From the NCBI GenBank assembly GCA_021810145.1, contig JAJZJL010000015.1, positions 1 to 52,293 on the forward strand: 52,293 nucleotides of DNA, given 5' to 3'. This stretch comes from Planctomycetota bacterium (GTDB lineage: Bacteria; Planctomycetota; Phycisphaerae; WQYP01). Under the pieces are notes generated by a model. That model was given only the letters and a program-made list of their open reading frames with translations, was not told the DNA's origin and did not search any database. This document shows, one piece after another, positions 43,835-52,293 of this stretch. Position numbers and translations under genes: made by a program. Every line of letters starts with the position of its first letter. Position 1 is the first letter of the stretch.

Positions 43835-46042
43835 ATGACTGATCGCAACTTGAATGGGAGAGATCGCCTGCGACATGTTCCGCTATTGCGACCGAGCGGG
43901 TTGAAACCAGAGTCTCGGCCGAACACGCAGGCCATACGGCGTACACTGTACCTCTGTGCTGCGATGTTCGCCGGAACATTACCGGCTTTCGTGCACGCGA
44001 ACATACTGTCATCCAAACGCGGATTTGCCGACGTACATGCCAACTACAACGACTTACAGGCCTCCGGCGCCGGATGGTATTACACCTGGGGCCCAGGCCC
44101 CGCAAACCCCGGCAACTACAACGCCAATTTTTACCCTATGTTCTGGATGGCCCCCAGCCAGAGTACCATCAACACCGTTGTAGCCAGACATCCGCAGTAT
44201 GTGCTGGGATTCAACGAACCGGATAATCCGACCCAATCGAACATGACCGTCGCACAGGCCATTTCCTCGTGGCGGATGATCTCCAGCAGCTTTGCCAATA
44301 CATCAACACAGCTTGTAAGCCCGGCCGTCGAAGATACGACCACGGGGCATCAATGGCTTGAAAACTTCATGAGCCAGGCAAAAGCTGATAATCTGAAAGT
44401 CAATGCCGTTGCTTTTCACTGGTACGACAATGGCAATCCGTTGACGCCGCAGCAGGACGCCACCAATTTTCTCAACGCGGTAGCCTGGTACCATAACACG
44501 TTTAAGTTGCCGGTGTTTATAACAGAATTTGCGATCTACGACTGGGGTGGCGGTTATACCACCGCCCAGATGCAGACCGGTGAACAGCAGTTTCTCAATA
44601 TTGTTACACCTCAACTCGATGCGCTTAGTTATGTCGCGGGCTATTCCTATTACAATTGGTTCAGCGGCCTGCCTCTCTATTCCACGCAAAGCGGCGTCAG
44701 TGGCAATCCGGATGTTCCGACCCCGTTGGGTTACACGTATATCGGAGCGGTTGGAACCGGAACCACCGCAAATATCAGCGGTGAAAACCTTGGAGAGCAT
44801 GTGGCGTATCTTACCGGCGGCACGCTTACCATGACGGCCGGTCCAGGAACCGTTAAATACATCGATGCACTGGCCAATACCAGTTATATTACCGGAAACA
44901 TGAATTGGAGCCTGGACCCGTCCTCTACAAGCAACTGGGTTCGTGTTTTACCGGGCGCAACGCTTTATAAATCGGGAAATAACATCGTCACGCTCGGCGG
45001 CGGCACCATCACCAACGACGGAACCATTCAGGTCGGACAGGGCATACTGCGCATTGCAGGCTCCACCACTGGCAGTGGATCCATTTATATCTCCAGCGTC
45101 GGCGGAACGATGGGGTCCACCGCCACGCTGCAAATCTCCGGTAATATCGATATTGCCACCCCGATTACATTTGCAGAGCGCAACGATCCAGGCGGTTCGG
45201 TCGGCATTGAAAGTGTCGGCGGAAATAACACGCTCAGTGGACCGATGGAAATCACTGCCGGCGGTGATCAGGCCCGTGTGCAGTCGGATACAGGGCTTTT
45301 GACGTTGAGCGGACCGGTCACCACCAATACAACCACCGCAAGCAATCTGTACCTGCAAGGGGCCGGAAACGGGAATATCAGCGGTGCCATATCGGACAAC
45401 GCCATCAACGCGGCCGGGAAAATCAACATCTGGAAGCAAGGTACCGGCTTATGGGAGCTAAGCGGCCAGAACACATATACCGGGACGACAACCGTTTCCG
45501 CGGGCACACTGCTGATCAGCGGCAGCATTACCAGCACAACAAACATTCAAACCGGAGCTACACTCAGTGGCTCGGGTACCATCAGTGCGGCGGTCAGCAG
45601 CGCCGGTACGATACACCCCGGAACTGACGGAGCGCCGGCAACGCTGACCATGACCAGTCTGACGCTGGACAACAACAGCAGCCTGAATTTTATGCTTGAT
45701 ACGCCCAACTCCGCGGCCGGAACGAACGGGAACAGTCTCATTGCCACGTCTGATACCACGCTGGGTACCGGTATATCGCTGACGATACAGGCTGGCAGCC
45801 ATTTTGGCATCGGGATTTATCACCTGATCAGTTTTTCGGGATCTATAAATAATTTGACGGATCTGAATTCCTGGACAATCAATGGCCCATCGGGCTTCAC
45901 ATACACATTAAGTGATCCGGCGGGTATGATTAATCTGAACGTAACGGCGGTACCGGAACCGGCAACGCTGGGATTGTTTATGGCGGGAGGAATATTCTTA
46001 TTGCGGCGTAAAACGCGTCGAAACACGGTGATCAATTACTGA
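43835..46042 (+). CDS. Secreted GH128/Asl1-like glycosidase with beta-strand repeats and PEP-CTERM tail
   Basis: 735 residues; AGGAG seven bases before ATG 43835. A long charged n-region precedes the signal helix (RRTLYLCAAMFAGTLPAFVH). The catalytic domain (about 60-315) is of the glycosyl hydrolase catalytic core (Asl1-like) type classed with GH128 endo-beta-1,3-glucanases. The acid/base is Glu128 in VLGFNEPDNPTQSNM and the nucleophile Glu231 in FITEFAIYDWGG. From about 320 come autotransporter-type repeats (NTYTGTTTVSAGTLLISGSI) and the ending VPEPATLGLFMAGGIFLLRR, a PEP-CTERM signal. The FGIGIYHLISFSG stretch matches AGIYHLISYSG in the GH16 tail. Beta-1,3-glucan as substrate is inferred from family. 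Confidence 0.88.
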   Translation: MTDRNLNGRDRLRHVPLLRPSGLKPESRPNTQAIRRTLYLCAAMFAGTLPAFVHANILSSKRGFADVHANYNDLQASGAGWYYTWGPGPANPGNYNANFYPMFWMAPSQSTINTVVARHPQYVLGFNEPDNPTQSNMTVAQAISSWRMISSSFANTSTQLVSPAVEDTTTGHQWLENFMSQAKADNLKVNAVAFHWYDNGNPLTPQQDATNFLNAVAWYHNTFKLPVFITEFAIYDWGGGYTTAQMQTGEQQFLNIVTPQLDALSYVAGYSYYNWFSGLPLYSTQSGVSGNPDVPTPLGYTYIGAVGTGTTANISGENLGEHVAYLTGGTLTMTAGPGTVKYIDALANTSYITGNMNWSLDPSSTSNWVRVLPGATLYKSGNNIVTLGGGTITNDGTIQVGQGILRIAGSTTGSGSIYISSVGGTMGSTATLQISGNIDIATPITFAERNDPGGSVGIESVGGNNTLSGPMEITAGGDQARVQSDTGLLTLSGPVTTNTTTASNLYLQGAGNGNISGAISDNAINAAGKINIWKQGTGLWELSGQNTYTGTTTVSAGTLLISGSITSTTNIQTGATLSGSGTISAAVSSAGTIHPGTDGAPATLTMTSLTLDNNSSLNFMLDTPNSAAGTNGNSLIATSDTTLGTGISLTIQAGSHFGIGIYHLISFSGSINNLTDLNSWTINGPSGFTYTLSDPAGMINLNVTAVPEPATLGLFMAGGIFLLRRKTRRNTVINY

Positions 46043-46123
46043 CCGCAGTTTCAATTCCGGCAATGTTATCGTCAGCGTTGCGGACTTTATAAGAGTTGTC
46101 TCTTCCAGACAAAGGATAAAAGT

Positions 46124-46954
46124 ATGATGCCCAATCGCAGACTCATCCCTGTCATTTTAATGCTTGTCTGTACATTCGTACCGTTGCGTGCCAACGTCTT
46201 CGCCCACAGCATAAAAAAAGGAGTGGGCATGGGACCTGGAAAACATCCCGGGCAGTGGCAAAAGTGTTTGGAAGCTCTGCACGTACATTGGGTTTACGAC
46301 TGGGGGTCCCAGCGGTCCGGTGCCACACCAAAATCGATCACATTTGTTCCCATGATCTGGGGTTATTACCCCAAGAGCCTGCCTGCGGCGATAAAGCAGA
46401 TTATTCGTTATCATCAGTCCGGTCTGGTTCAGGCCATGCTCGGATTCAATGAGCCGGATAACCGTACGCAGTCTCACGTGCCGGTTTCGACAGCCTTGAA
46501 AGCGTGGCCGGAATTGGAATCGGCGGGTATCCCATTGGGCAGTCCGGCGTGTGTACACCCGGACAGCCCGTGGATGAAAGCGTTCATGCGCGGGGTACAA
46601 CGGCATCACTACCGGGTCAATTTCATCTGCATTCACTGGTATGGCGGTCCAAACCCGCGGGGCTTTATTGGCATGCTGCGAAACATCCATAACTTGTATC
46701 ATCGCCCGCTCTGGATTACCGAATTCGCGGTCGGCGATTGGCATGCCAATAAGATGCACCCGAATAAATACTCGCCGCAAGTCGTCGCCCGATTTATGCG
46801 AGCGGTACTTCCAGCCATGAATCGTCTGCCCTATGTGCAGCGCTACGCCTGGTTTCCGGCTAGAAAATCCAAATTCACCGCATTGGGAACCTCCGCTTTA
46901 GTTCATAAAAATGGCACACTTACACGGCTGGGACGTATTTATGCGGCAGATTAA
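46124..46954 (+). CDS. Secreted GH128/Asl1-like glycosidase without tail
   Basis: 276 residues; AAAGGA seven bases before ATG 46124. A signal peptide (RRLIPVILMLVCTFVPLRAN) precedes a lone catalytic domain related to the previous gene: Glu110 in MLGFNEPDNRTQSHV and Glu200 in WITEFAVGDWHAN, with FICIHWYGGPNP between them. It lacks the repeats and PEP-CTERM signal, so it should be periplasmic or freely released. The pair looks like an old duplication with different localisation. It lies 81 bp after the tailed enzyme and lacks the conserved upstream block, so it may depend on read-through. Confidence 0.87.
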   Translation: MMPNRRLIPVILMLVCTFVPLRANVFAHSIKKGVGMGPGKHPGQWQKCLEALHVHWVYDWGSQRSGATPKSITFVPMIWGYYPKSLPAAIKQIIRYHQSGLVQAMLGFNEPDNRTQSHVPVSTALKAWPELESAGIPLGSPACVHPDSPWMKAFMRGVQRHHYRVNFICIHWYGGPNPRGFIGMLRNIHNLYHRPLWITEFAVGDWHANKMHPNKYSPQVVARFMRAVLPAMNRLPYVQRYAWFPARKSKFTALGTSALVHKNGTLTRLGRIYAAD

Positions 46955-47030
46955 CATTCCCTCCGGCGTCGCCTGAAGGCACGCCCGGTTGAACACCCAA
47001 TAAGGTTTTTCCACAAATGATGAGCAATTG

Positions 47031-48575
47031 ATGGTAAAAAAACTTATTCTCGCAAGCGCCTTATTTTGGATCGCGTCCTTTGCTTATGCACGGGCAACAA
47101 CATTTTATGTGGATGCCATGCACGGCGCGGATACCAGCAATGGAATCTCCAGACACACAGCATGGAAAACATTGAGCCGCGTGAACCGCGCCCATCTTGC
47201 GCCAGGAGATCAGGTCCTGTTTAAGAGTGGTGACGTGTGGCACGGGTCCCTGGTGCCCGATGCGTCCGGAAGCCCGAAACATCCCATCGTGTTTGCACGG
47301 TATGGAAATGGACCGCTGCCGTTGATTGCGGCCGGCGGAAAAGCAAAGGATGCGGTTCGACTTTACAACGTGCAATATGTCGAAGTGCGTGACCTGGCGA
47401 TAACCAACCATGGAAGAACAGCCGCCATTCGTCGTGGGGTGGATGTGGTATTGGATAATTTTGGAACCGCCCACCATATTGTTATCGAAGATTTATATAT
47501 TCACGACGTCAACGGTACGCCCAAACAGAAAGATGACGGAGGTATCGTTTTCCAATCCCTTGGCCGAAAGATTCCAAGCCGTTTTGATGGCTTGTATATC
47601 AGGCGGAATATTATATGGAAAGTGGATCGCTCCGGAATTGTCGCCAGAAGTTCGAACGTTGCCCGCTCGCGATGGTTTCCGAGTCTCCACGTCGTGATTT
47701 CTGATAATTTCCTCGATAATATCGGCGGAGACGGCATTGTTCCCTGGACAACCGAGGGGGCGGTTGTAAAGTGGAATATTGCAAAGCGGTGCAGCCAGCG
47801 ATTTCATCAATACAATGCAGGCATCTGGGAATGGAGTGCGGATGACACTTTTTTCACCATGAACGAATCGTTCGATACCAAGGGTACGCGCGACGGCGAG
47901 GGCTTTGATTGCGATTATAACTCACGCGGCACCCATTTCTATCGTAATTTCAGCCACAATAACGATGGCGGATTCATGCTGATTTGCACACCCATAAACC
48001 ACAGTACCGCGGAGAATGCCGGTAACAGCGGGTCGGTGGTAAATGACAATATCAGCCATGATGACAAAGGCCTTCTGGTTAATTTAAGCAGCGCCTGGAA
48101 CGTAACGGTTAAGAACAATCGCTTCTTTGTGGGACCTCATGACCATGTGGCCTTTCTTATGAACAAATGGGGTGGCTGGTCCAACCATGTGTGGTTTTTG
48201 GACAACAGCTTTTCAATTAAGGGCAACGGCAGCGTGACCTTTGGCCATGGTATTAAACGGCTGCGCAATGGCTTGTACCGCATTGCGCCCGGCTGGGGCG
48301 GAGCCACCGATATTCATTTTGACGGCAACACGTACTCTGGAACGGTGTTCAATTGGCCCAGGCAATCAACAGCGCCTGAAAAACATAAGCCGCAATCTGT
48401 TGACATGAACTGGGCTTCGGAGCCGATGTTTAATCCGCGGCATCCGCTGGAGTATCCGGCGTACCTGAAAGCACATCACGCGTGGATGGTCCGGTTGTTT
48501 CAGAAGGTATTTCCGAAAGGCCCGATGACGCCATCGGCTCGCTCGGTTCACACCGTTACCAATGACGTGAAATAA
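47031..48575 (+). CDS. Secreted right-handed parallel beta-helix protein
   Basis: 514 residues from ATG 47031 (a TTG just before is less likely; no strong ribosome site). A signal peptide (MVKKLILASALFWIASFAYA) is followed by TTFYVDAMHGADTSNGISRH, the usual opening of pectate-lyase-like beta-helix proteins, and by helix coils with Asn ladders such as IVIEDLYIHDVNGTPKQKD, LYIRRNIIWKVDRSGIV, VVISDNFLDNIGGDGIV and VKNNRFFVGP. Such folds include polysaccharide lyases, epimerases and glycosidases. I cannot assign catalytic residues. Its place between glycanases suggests a carbohydrate substrate. It converges on the GH2 gene. Confidence 0.85.
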   Translation: MVKKLILASALFWIASFAYARATTFYVDAMHGADTSNGISRHTAWKTLSRVNRAHLAPGDQVLFKSGDVWHGSLVPDASGSPKHPIVFARYGNGPLPLIAAGGKAKDAVRLYNVQYVEVRDLAITNHGRTAAIRRGVDVVLDNFGTAHHIVIEDLYIHDVNGTPKQKDDGGIVFQSLGRKIPSRFDGLYIRRNIIWKVDRSGIVARSSNVARSRWFPSLHVVISDNFLDNIGGDGIVPWTTEGAVVKWNIAKRCSQRFHQYNAGIWEWSADDTFFTMNESFDTKGTRDGEGFDCDYNSRGTHFYRNFSHNNDGGFMLICTPINHSTAENAGNSGSVVNDNISHDDKGLLVNLSSAWNVTVKNNRFFVGPHDHVAFLMNKWGGWSNHVWFLDNSFSIKGNGSVTFGHGIKRLRNGLYRIAPGWGGATDIHFDGNTYSGTVFNWPRQSTAPEKHKPQSVDMNWASEPMFNPRHPLEYPAYLKAHHAWMVRLFQKVFPKGPMTPSARSVHTVTNDVK

Positions 48576-48614
48576 TGCATTCGCCCCACACGCGTGCGAT
48601 ACATATCCTGAACC

Positions 48615-48647
48615 GAGCCATGCCCGGACGATTGCCGTGCATGGCTC
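48615..48647. terminator. Hairpin between convergent beta-helix and GH2 genes
   Basis: GAGCCATGC (48615-48623) and GCATGGCTC (48639-48647) are perfect 9-bp arms with a 15-nt loop that can extend by CGG/CCG. It lies midway between two converging genes, where a bidirectional terminator is expected, but no T run follows either side. Confidence 0.4.
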
Positions 48648-48683
48648 GCGGTACGCGAATATGGGAATCGCATCGTTCGACCG

Positions 48684-51542
48684 CTACGCTTTAGCCAACA
48701 ACTGTACCGCCGCGGCTTTGATACCGTCGGCGGTAGCGCGAACGCGAATAAGTCCGCCAGTGTGTTGTGCGCGCACCAGCACCATGCACAGACCGTTAAA
48801 CGCACTGCGGTAATCCGCTTTATTGGGTTCAAGACATGCCGGATCTCCATTGCCAACTCCGGCATTGATGCCGGCACCGGAAACGCTCATATGTATTTTA
48901 TTGTTGGCTGTTGGCACCAGCCGACCGGCCGAGTCCACCACCGAAATGGTAATCGGGACGACATCCTGGCCGTCCGCCCGCAGGATGTACCGGTCCGGCA
49001 CCAGTAACAGGGCGGCGGGACGGCCCGTGGTTTCGATGCGATGGATCGCCGTGAGCGTGCCATTGTTGTATCCATATGCTTCAATATGGCCGGGATGATA
49101 GGACACATCCCATTGCACATGCTTGTATCGGGGCATTGCTTTGCGGCCATAACTTGTGCCATTGATCCGCAATTCAATTTCGTCGCAGTTGCTGTAGCAC
49201 CATACCCGGATGGTTTTGCCCTCGTGCCCCGGCCAGTTCCAGTGTGGAAATATATGCACCAGCGGCTTTTCACCCCACCAGGCCTTGTAATACATTGCAA
49301 CATCTTTGGGAAAGCCGCACATATCCAGCAGGCCAAAATGAGAGTTAATGCTTGGCCAACCACAGGGAGTCGGTTCACCGCGATAATCAAATCCGGTCCA
49401 GACAAACCCTCCCGCGATAAACGGCCGTATGGCTACCGGCTGCCAGGAATTCTCCGGGTTGCCATGGTAGGCGCTGACAAGACCGGCGGGAATATCCGTT
49501 TTGTAAATTCCACGATCACTGGTATTGCTGCCAATTTCACTTCCGAACATTTTTACATGTGGATAGGCCTTGTGGAAGCGATCATAGTTAAATGGATCAT
49601 AATTGCAGCCCTGCAGATTCTCCACGGTTTCAAAGCCATGAAGTCGATGGAAATCCGCGTTCGCATCCCATCCATGAATCCGGGCATTGCTCCAATTGCC
49701 ACTCATGGCACAGGTAATCGGCCGCGTGCGATCATACTTGTGAACCGATTGCATCAGGGCGGCAAACACTTTTTTGCCATACTCGGTATTTTGCACCATG
49801 TATTCTTCGTTACACAATGACCACATGATAATACTGGGATGATTGCGGTCACGCAGCACCATTTCATCGACATGCCACATGTTTTTATACGGATCTCCCA
49901 CCGCGGTCTTGGCGCCATAGTCATCCCCAAGCCGCCGGTTTTCATCCATGACCAGCACACCAAGTTCATCACAGGCATCATAAAAGGCCGGAGCCATGAT
50001 GTTGTGCGAACAGCGTATGGCGTTACAACCGATTTCTTTGAGCTTACGCACACGCCAGTACCACAGGCTGTCCGGCGCACCAATGCCCACACCCACAAAA
50101 TCCTGATGATTGCATGTTCCCTGGAGTTTTACCGCCTGTTCATTCAGGAAAAAGCCCTTCTCCGCATCATAACGAATCGTGCGTATGCCGAACTTCTGCA
50201 GGTGTGCATCCACCAGCGCGCCACCGCGATATACCTGGGTGGTAAGCGTGTAAAGATTGCGATTCTCCAATGACCAGAGATCCGCATGTTGCAGTGCGGC
50301 AACTTGCGTTATGGCACCGGATTCGCCGGGGGAAAGAATCAGTTCATTGGAAACCTGGGCGACGCTTTGGCCCCGCGGATCGGTCACCGTTGACACAATG
50401 TTGCAGGTATGCCGCTGCGCGGATTCATTGACCACACTGGTTTGAATGGTTAAATCCGCAGTCGGATTGTTCTCCAGATGATGCACATCACTGACGACAT
50501 AAACACCCCATGGCAGAACATGAACCGGATCGGCCACGTTAAGCCAGACGTGCCGATAAATGCCGCCGCCCTCATACCACCAGCCTTCAAATCTGGTCGG
50601 ATCCACATAGACCGCCAGGATATTCTCCGAGCCGAAATTGGCAACTTTGGAAATATCGAATCGGAACGGAGTATAGCCGCCCTGATGGCGTCCAAGCAAT
50701 TGGCCGTTCAGATACACATGCGCATCGCGGTAAACGCCTTCGAAATCAAGCCAGACGGCTTTGCCACTGTCGGAAGCGGACAGGAAAAAATGCTTGCGAT
50801 ACCATGCGGGATACACCGGCAAATACCCGTGTCCTTTATCCGCCTTGGGATCATATTTTCCTTCTACAATATAATCATGAGGTAATTCAACGACACGCCA
50901 TGTCTCATCGTTGAAATCCACGGCGGCCATTCTACTTTGCCTCGCTTCCGGTCGCACGCCAAACGTTACCGGTCCGGTTATGCCGCCGCCACCGGATGTG
51001 TTTTGAACCAGAACCGTCAACACGTTGGGGCCATGGGGTTTCCATGCGGAATCCAACGGAACGGAGAAGGCATCGGCCCAACCGATATGGTGGTAGAGCT
51101 TTTTTCCATTGAGATAAATGGTGCCATTATCATCCACATGCGTGAATTCAATGATTCGACCGGCGTCAGGCATGGCCGGCAATTCTGTGCGACACCAGGC
51201 ATATCCCACACGACCATGGAATATATCGTCTCCACTGGACATGGACTTCCATTTACCGGCTTTCAAATGAAGATCAGGATTGGTCATGACATCGGCCTGA
51301 TCCGGCGTTCCTTCCATCCACTGCCAGCGATCAATGGAGACGGCGTGAAGCGGAAGAAGGGGTTTTACCGCTTTAAATCGCCAATTGGCATCAAGCAAAA
51401 TGCGTTGCCGCGGCCCCTGCGCATTGAGTGCTGAGGCAACCGTTGAAGATTCTCCCCTTGTAACGGCCTGCGTTTTCCCCAGTGATGCAACCGCCGCAGC
51501 GGCCACACCTGCTTTCAGCAATTCTCTTCGACGGATCTCCAT
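48684..51542 (-). CDS. GH2 family glycosidase (beta-galactosidase-like) with Tat signal
   Basis: 952 residues; GGAG before ATG 51542. The N-terminus MEIRRRELLKAGVAAAAVAS is a twin-arginine-type signal, so it is exported folded. Domain order is sugar-binding (WRFKAVKPLLP ... AVWLDFEGVYRDAHVYLNGQ), immunoglobulin-like, TIM barrel, then further beta domains. The acid/base is Glu579 in IIMWSLCNEEYMV, the nucleophile Glu669 in KMFGSEIGSNT, and the barrel start reads IRCSHNIMAPAFYDACDELG. GH2 members include beta-galactosidases, glucuronidases and mannosidases; the exact specificity is not clear. It is divergent from the pseudopilin gene across a gap of 600 bp. Confidence 0.93.
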   Translation of the reverse strand: MEIRRRELLKAGVAAAAVASLGKTQAVTRGESSTVASALNAQGPRQRILLDANWRFKAVKPLLPLHAVSIDRWQWMEGTPDQADVMTNPDLHLKAGKWKSMSSGDDIFHGRVGYAWCRTELPAMPDAGRIIEFTHVDDNGTIYLNGKKLYHHIGWADAFSVPLDSAWKPHGPNVLTVLVQNTSGGGGITGPVTFGVRPEARQSRMAAVDFNDETWRVVELPHDYIVEGKYDPKADKGHGYLPVYPAWYRKHFFLSASDSGKAVWLDFEGVYRDAHVYLNGQLLGRHQGGYTPFRFDISKVANFGSENILAVYVDPTRFEGWWYEGGGIYRHVWLNVADPVHVLPWGVYVVSDVHHLENNPTADLTIQTSVVNESAQRHTCNIVSTVTDPRGQSVAQVSNELILSPGESGAITQVAALQHADLWSLENRNLYTLTTQVYRGGALVDAHLQKFGIRTIRYDAEKGFFLNEQAVKLQGTCNHQDFVGVGIGAPDSLWYWRVRKLKEIGCNAIRCSHNIMAPAFYDACDELGVLVMDENRRLGDDYGAKTAVGDPYKNMWHVDEMVLRDRNHPSIIMWSLCNEEYMVQNTEYGKKVFAALMQSVHKYDRTRPITCAMSGNWSNARIHGWDANADFHRLHGFETVENLQGCNYDPFNYDRFHKAYPHVKMFGSEIGSNTSDRGIYKTDIPAGLVSAYHGNPENSWQPVAIRPFIAGGFVWTGFDYRGEPTPCGWPSINSHFGLLDMCGFPKDVAMYYKAWWGEKPLVHIFPHWNWPGHEGKTIRVWCYSNCDEIELRINGTSYGRKAMPRYKHVQWDVSYHPGHIEAYGYNNGTLTAIHRIETTGRPAALLLVPDRYILRADGQDVVPITISVVDSAGRLVPTANNKIHMSVSGAGINAGVGNGDPACLEPNKADYRSAFNGLCMVLVRAQHTGGLIRVRATADGIKAAAVQLLAKA

Positions 51543-51908
51543 TGAACGCTCCAATCACAAAGCCGTAAAATTGTTCCTGACTGCCCAGTGAATTAAGTCC
51601 CGGAAGCGACGGCAAACGTTGATTCCGACCGGTCCGGTTAATAAGTATCGCTATATATAATGCAAAGCTGAAAAAAGTAAACTCGGCCGGATAGCGGTGC
51701 CCTACCACCGGGCCGTTTCAATAATCGTGGCAAATGCATCCGATTGACTTCACACTCGGTTCTCCAAAACCGACGTATGAGGCGCGAAATGTTGTTTTTC
51801 GCCAAAAACACGCAAAAATCGTCCGAGAATCCTCCGGGCAAACCGGTGCCAAAGCGAAAATGGGCATACTTTTGGCTCAAAATTGGACTTAAAATATCGC
51901 AAAAACTG

Positions 51909-51951
51909 TGATACAAAATCAGAAGTTTTTTTTACAAAATTGACCTATTTA
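51909..51951 (+). promoter_or_regulatory. Conserved upstream block, copy C (pseudopilin gene)
   Basis: TGATACAAAATCAGAAG, eight T, then ACAAAATTGACCTATTTA. Identical to copy B over the first 25 bp. A perfect TATAAT lies at 51968-51973, but the TTGACC in the block is 22 bp away, too far for an ordinary -35, so the block may be an activator site instead. Confidence 0.7.
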
Positions 51952-51967
51952 TTGCTTGGCAGACGAG

Positions 51968-51973
51968 TATAAT
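51968..51973 (+). promoter_or_regulatory. -10 box of the pseudopilin gene
   Basis: TATAAT, 17 bp after copy C of the conserved block. No consensus -35 stands at 16-18 bp. Transcription from here would give a leader of about 160 nt. Confidence 0.5.
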
Positions 51974-52039
51974 GAACTATCGAGAGTTGGAATGGCAGCG
52001 GCAAAGGAAAGCGGTTACCACACAAACTTCTCAAGCGAG

Positions 52040-52103
52040 CGTTGCAATAATCTTTCAGGCAACGACAAAGGTGTTGAACGTGTGCAACTGATCTGATGAT
52101 CAG
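52040..52103 (+). other. Two hairpins in the pseudopilin leader
   Basis: CGTTGC (52040-52045) pairs with GCAACG (52059-52064), loop 13 nt. CTGATC (52088-52093) pairs with GATCAG (52098-52103), loop 4 nt. The ribosome site AGGAGG follows about 30 bp later. Possible RNA structure only. Confidence 0.35.
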
Positions 52104-52142
52104 GCCGGTCGAACAGATGATTTTTATTCAGGAGGTTTTACC

Positions 52143-52293
52143 ATGAGTACCATTGGCGGATTCCAGAGACCATTTGGGCCAAAAACGGTCGCGAAGCGCG
52201 GCTTCACGCTCATTGAACTTCTGGTTGTCATATCGATTATTGCCCTGTTGATTGCCCTGCTGCTGCCGGCATTGGCCAAAGCCAAGCAGGAAT
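52143..52293 (+). CDS. Pseudopilin-like protein with prepilin cleavage motif, 3' end cut by window
   Basis: 50 codons are visible from ATG 52143, preceded by a strong AGGAGG. After a basic leader (ending KTVAKR) comes [19 protein letters not shown], the type IV prepilin motif: prepilin peptidase would cut after the glycine and methylate the phenylalanine. The Glu at +5 of the mature form is present. The [11 protein letters not shown] continuation is typical of the very numerous pseudopilin-like proteins of Planctomycetota (often DUF1559 or similar), whose roles are mostly unknown. The rest of the protein is outside the window, so the subfamily cannot be decided. Confidence 0.9.
   Translation, partial: MSTIGGFQRPFGPKTVAKRGFTLIELLVVISIIALLIALLLPALAKAKQE

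Larger units (their letters stand above)
51543..52142. other. Divergent intergenic region of 600 bp
   Basis: Leftwards it must hold the GH2 promoter: AT-rich sequence near 51640-51665 (TTGCATTATATATAGCGAT on the minus strand) is a candidate. Rightwards it holds copy C of the conserved block, a TATAAT box and a long leader with two hairpins. No coding frame in it looks real. Confidence 0.6.

Noticed and set aside
47001-47025. Possible fourth copy of the conserved upstream block before the beta-helix gene
   Set aside because: TAAGGTTTTTCCACAAATGA recalls the T-tract and ACAAA part, but the TGATACAAA start is missing and spacing to the gene is too short; treated as chance.

Overview
The window looks like a chromosomal piece from a Planctomycetota bacterium, most likely of the class Phycisphaerae. 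The signs are PEP-CTERM tails on secreted glycanases with autotransporter-type beta-strand repeats, a pseudopilin starting with [19 protein letters not shown], a DksA-like protein with only half of its zinc-finger cysteines, an N-acetylated UDP-sugar dehydrogenase, and many secreted glycoside hydrolases. The assignment rests on gene style, not on a marker gene. I found no rRNA, tRNA, CRISPR array, transposase or phage gene.

Layout. 1-1130 is a truncated oligopeptide-binding protein, divergent from a secreted GH3 beta-glucosidase with a PA14 insert (1368-3911), a membrane protein, a TIM-barrel protein overlapping biotin ligase, thiol peroxidase, and a dienelactone hydrolase that converges on nadB. 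An AraC regulator (9698-10561) is separated by a promoter-rich gap from a four-gene block: large exported membrane protein, ABC ATPase, ABC-2 permease and HEAT-repeat protein (11056-17931). A complete BtuFCD-type siderophore/cobalamin importer follows (17968-20745), then a methyltransferase. A three-gene arginine-succinyltransferase operon (class III aminotransferase, astA, astD; 21755-25647) converges on a GH36 alpha-galactosidase and truD.

29.4-31.6 kb holds two unusual membrane proteins: a LysM protein with an apparently dead L,D-transpeptidase-like tail, and a zinc-ribbon/vWA-like protein. The leftward set dksA-like, lspA, a 50-residue membrane protein and a wbpA-like dehydrogenase comes next, followed by lexA behind an unrecognised gene that overlaps it by 221 bp. 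Their promoter carries a GTTC-N7-GTTC box between -35 and -10. A TPR protein and a SpoIIE-type phosphatase follow.

40.6-51.6 kb is a glycan-degradation island: GH16, two GH128/Asl1-like enzymes, a parallel beta-helix protein and a GH2 enzyme. With the distant GH3 it would suit beta-1,3-glucan breakdown (inference). The window ends in the start of a pseudopilin-like gene.

The most interesting signal is a conserved block of about 42 bp found three times, upstream of the GH16 gene, the tailed GH128 gene and the pseudopilin gene. Each copy is followed by a possible -10 box and a long leader. It suggests a shared control system for tailed secreted glycanases and a pseudopilin. Other notable points are the SOS-like promoter, a short terminator-ended transcript between the AraC gene and the ABC block, and a palindrome over the GH3 promoter.
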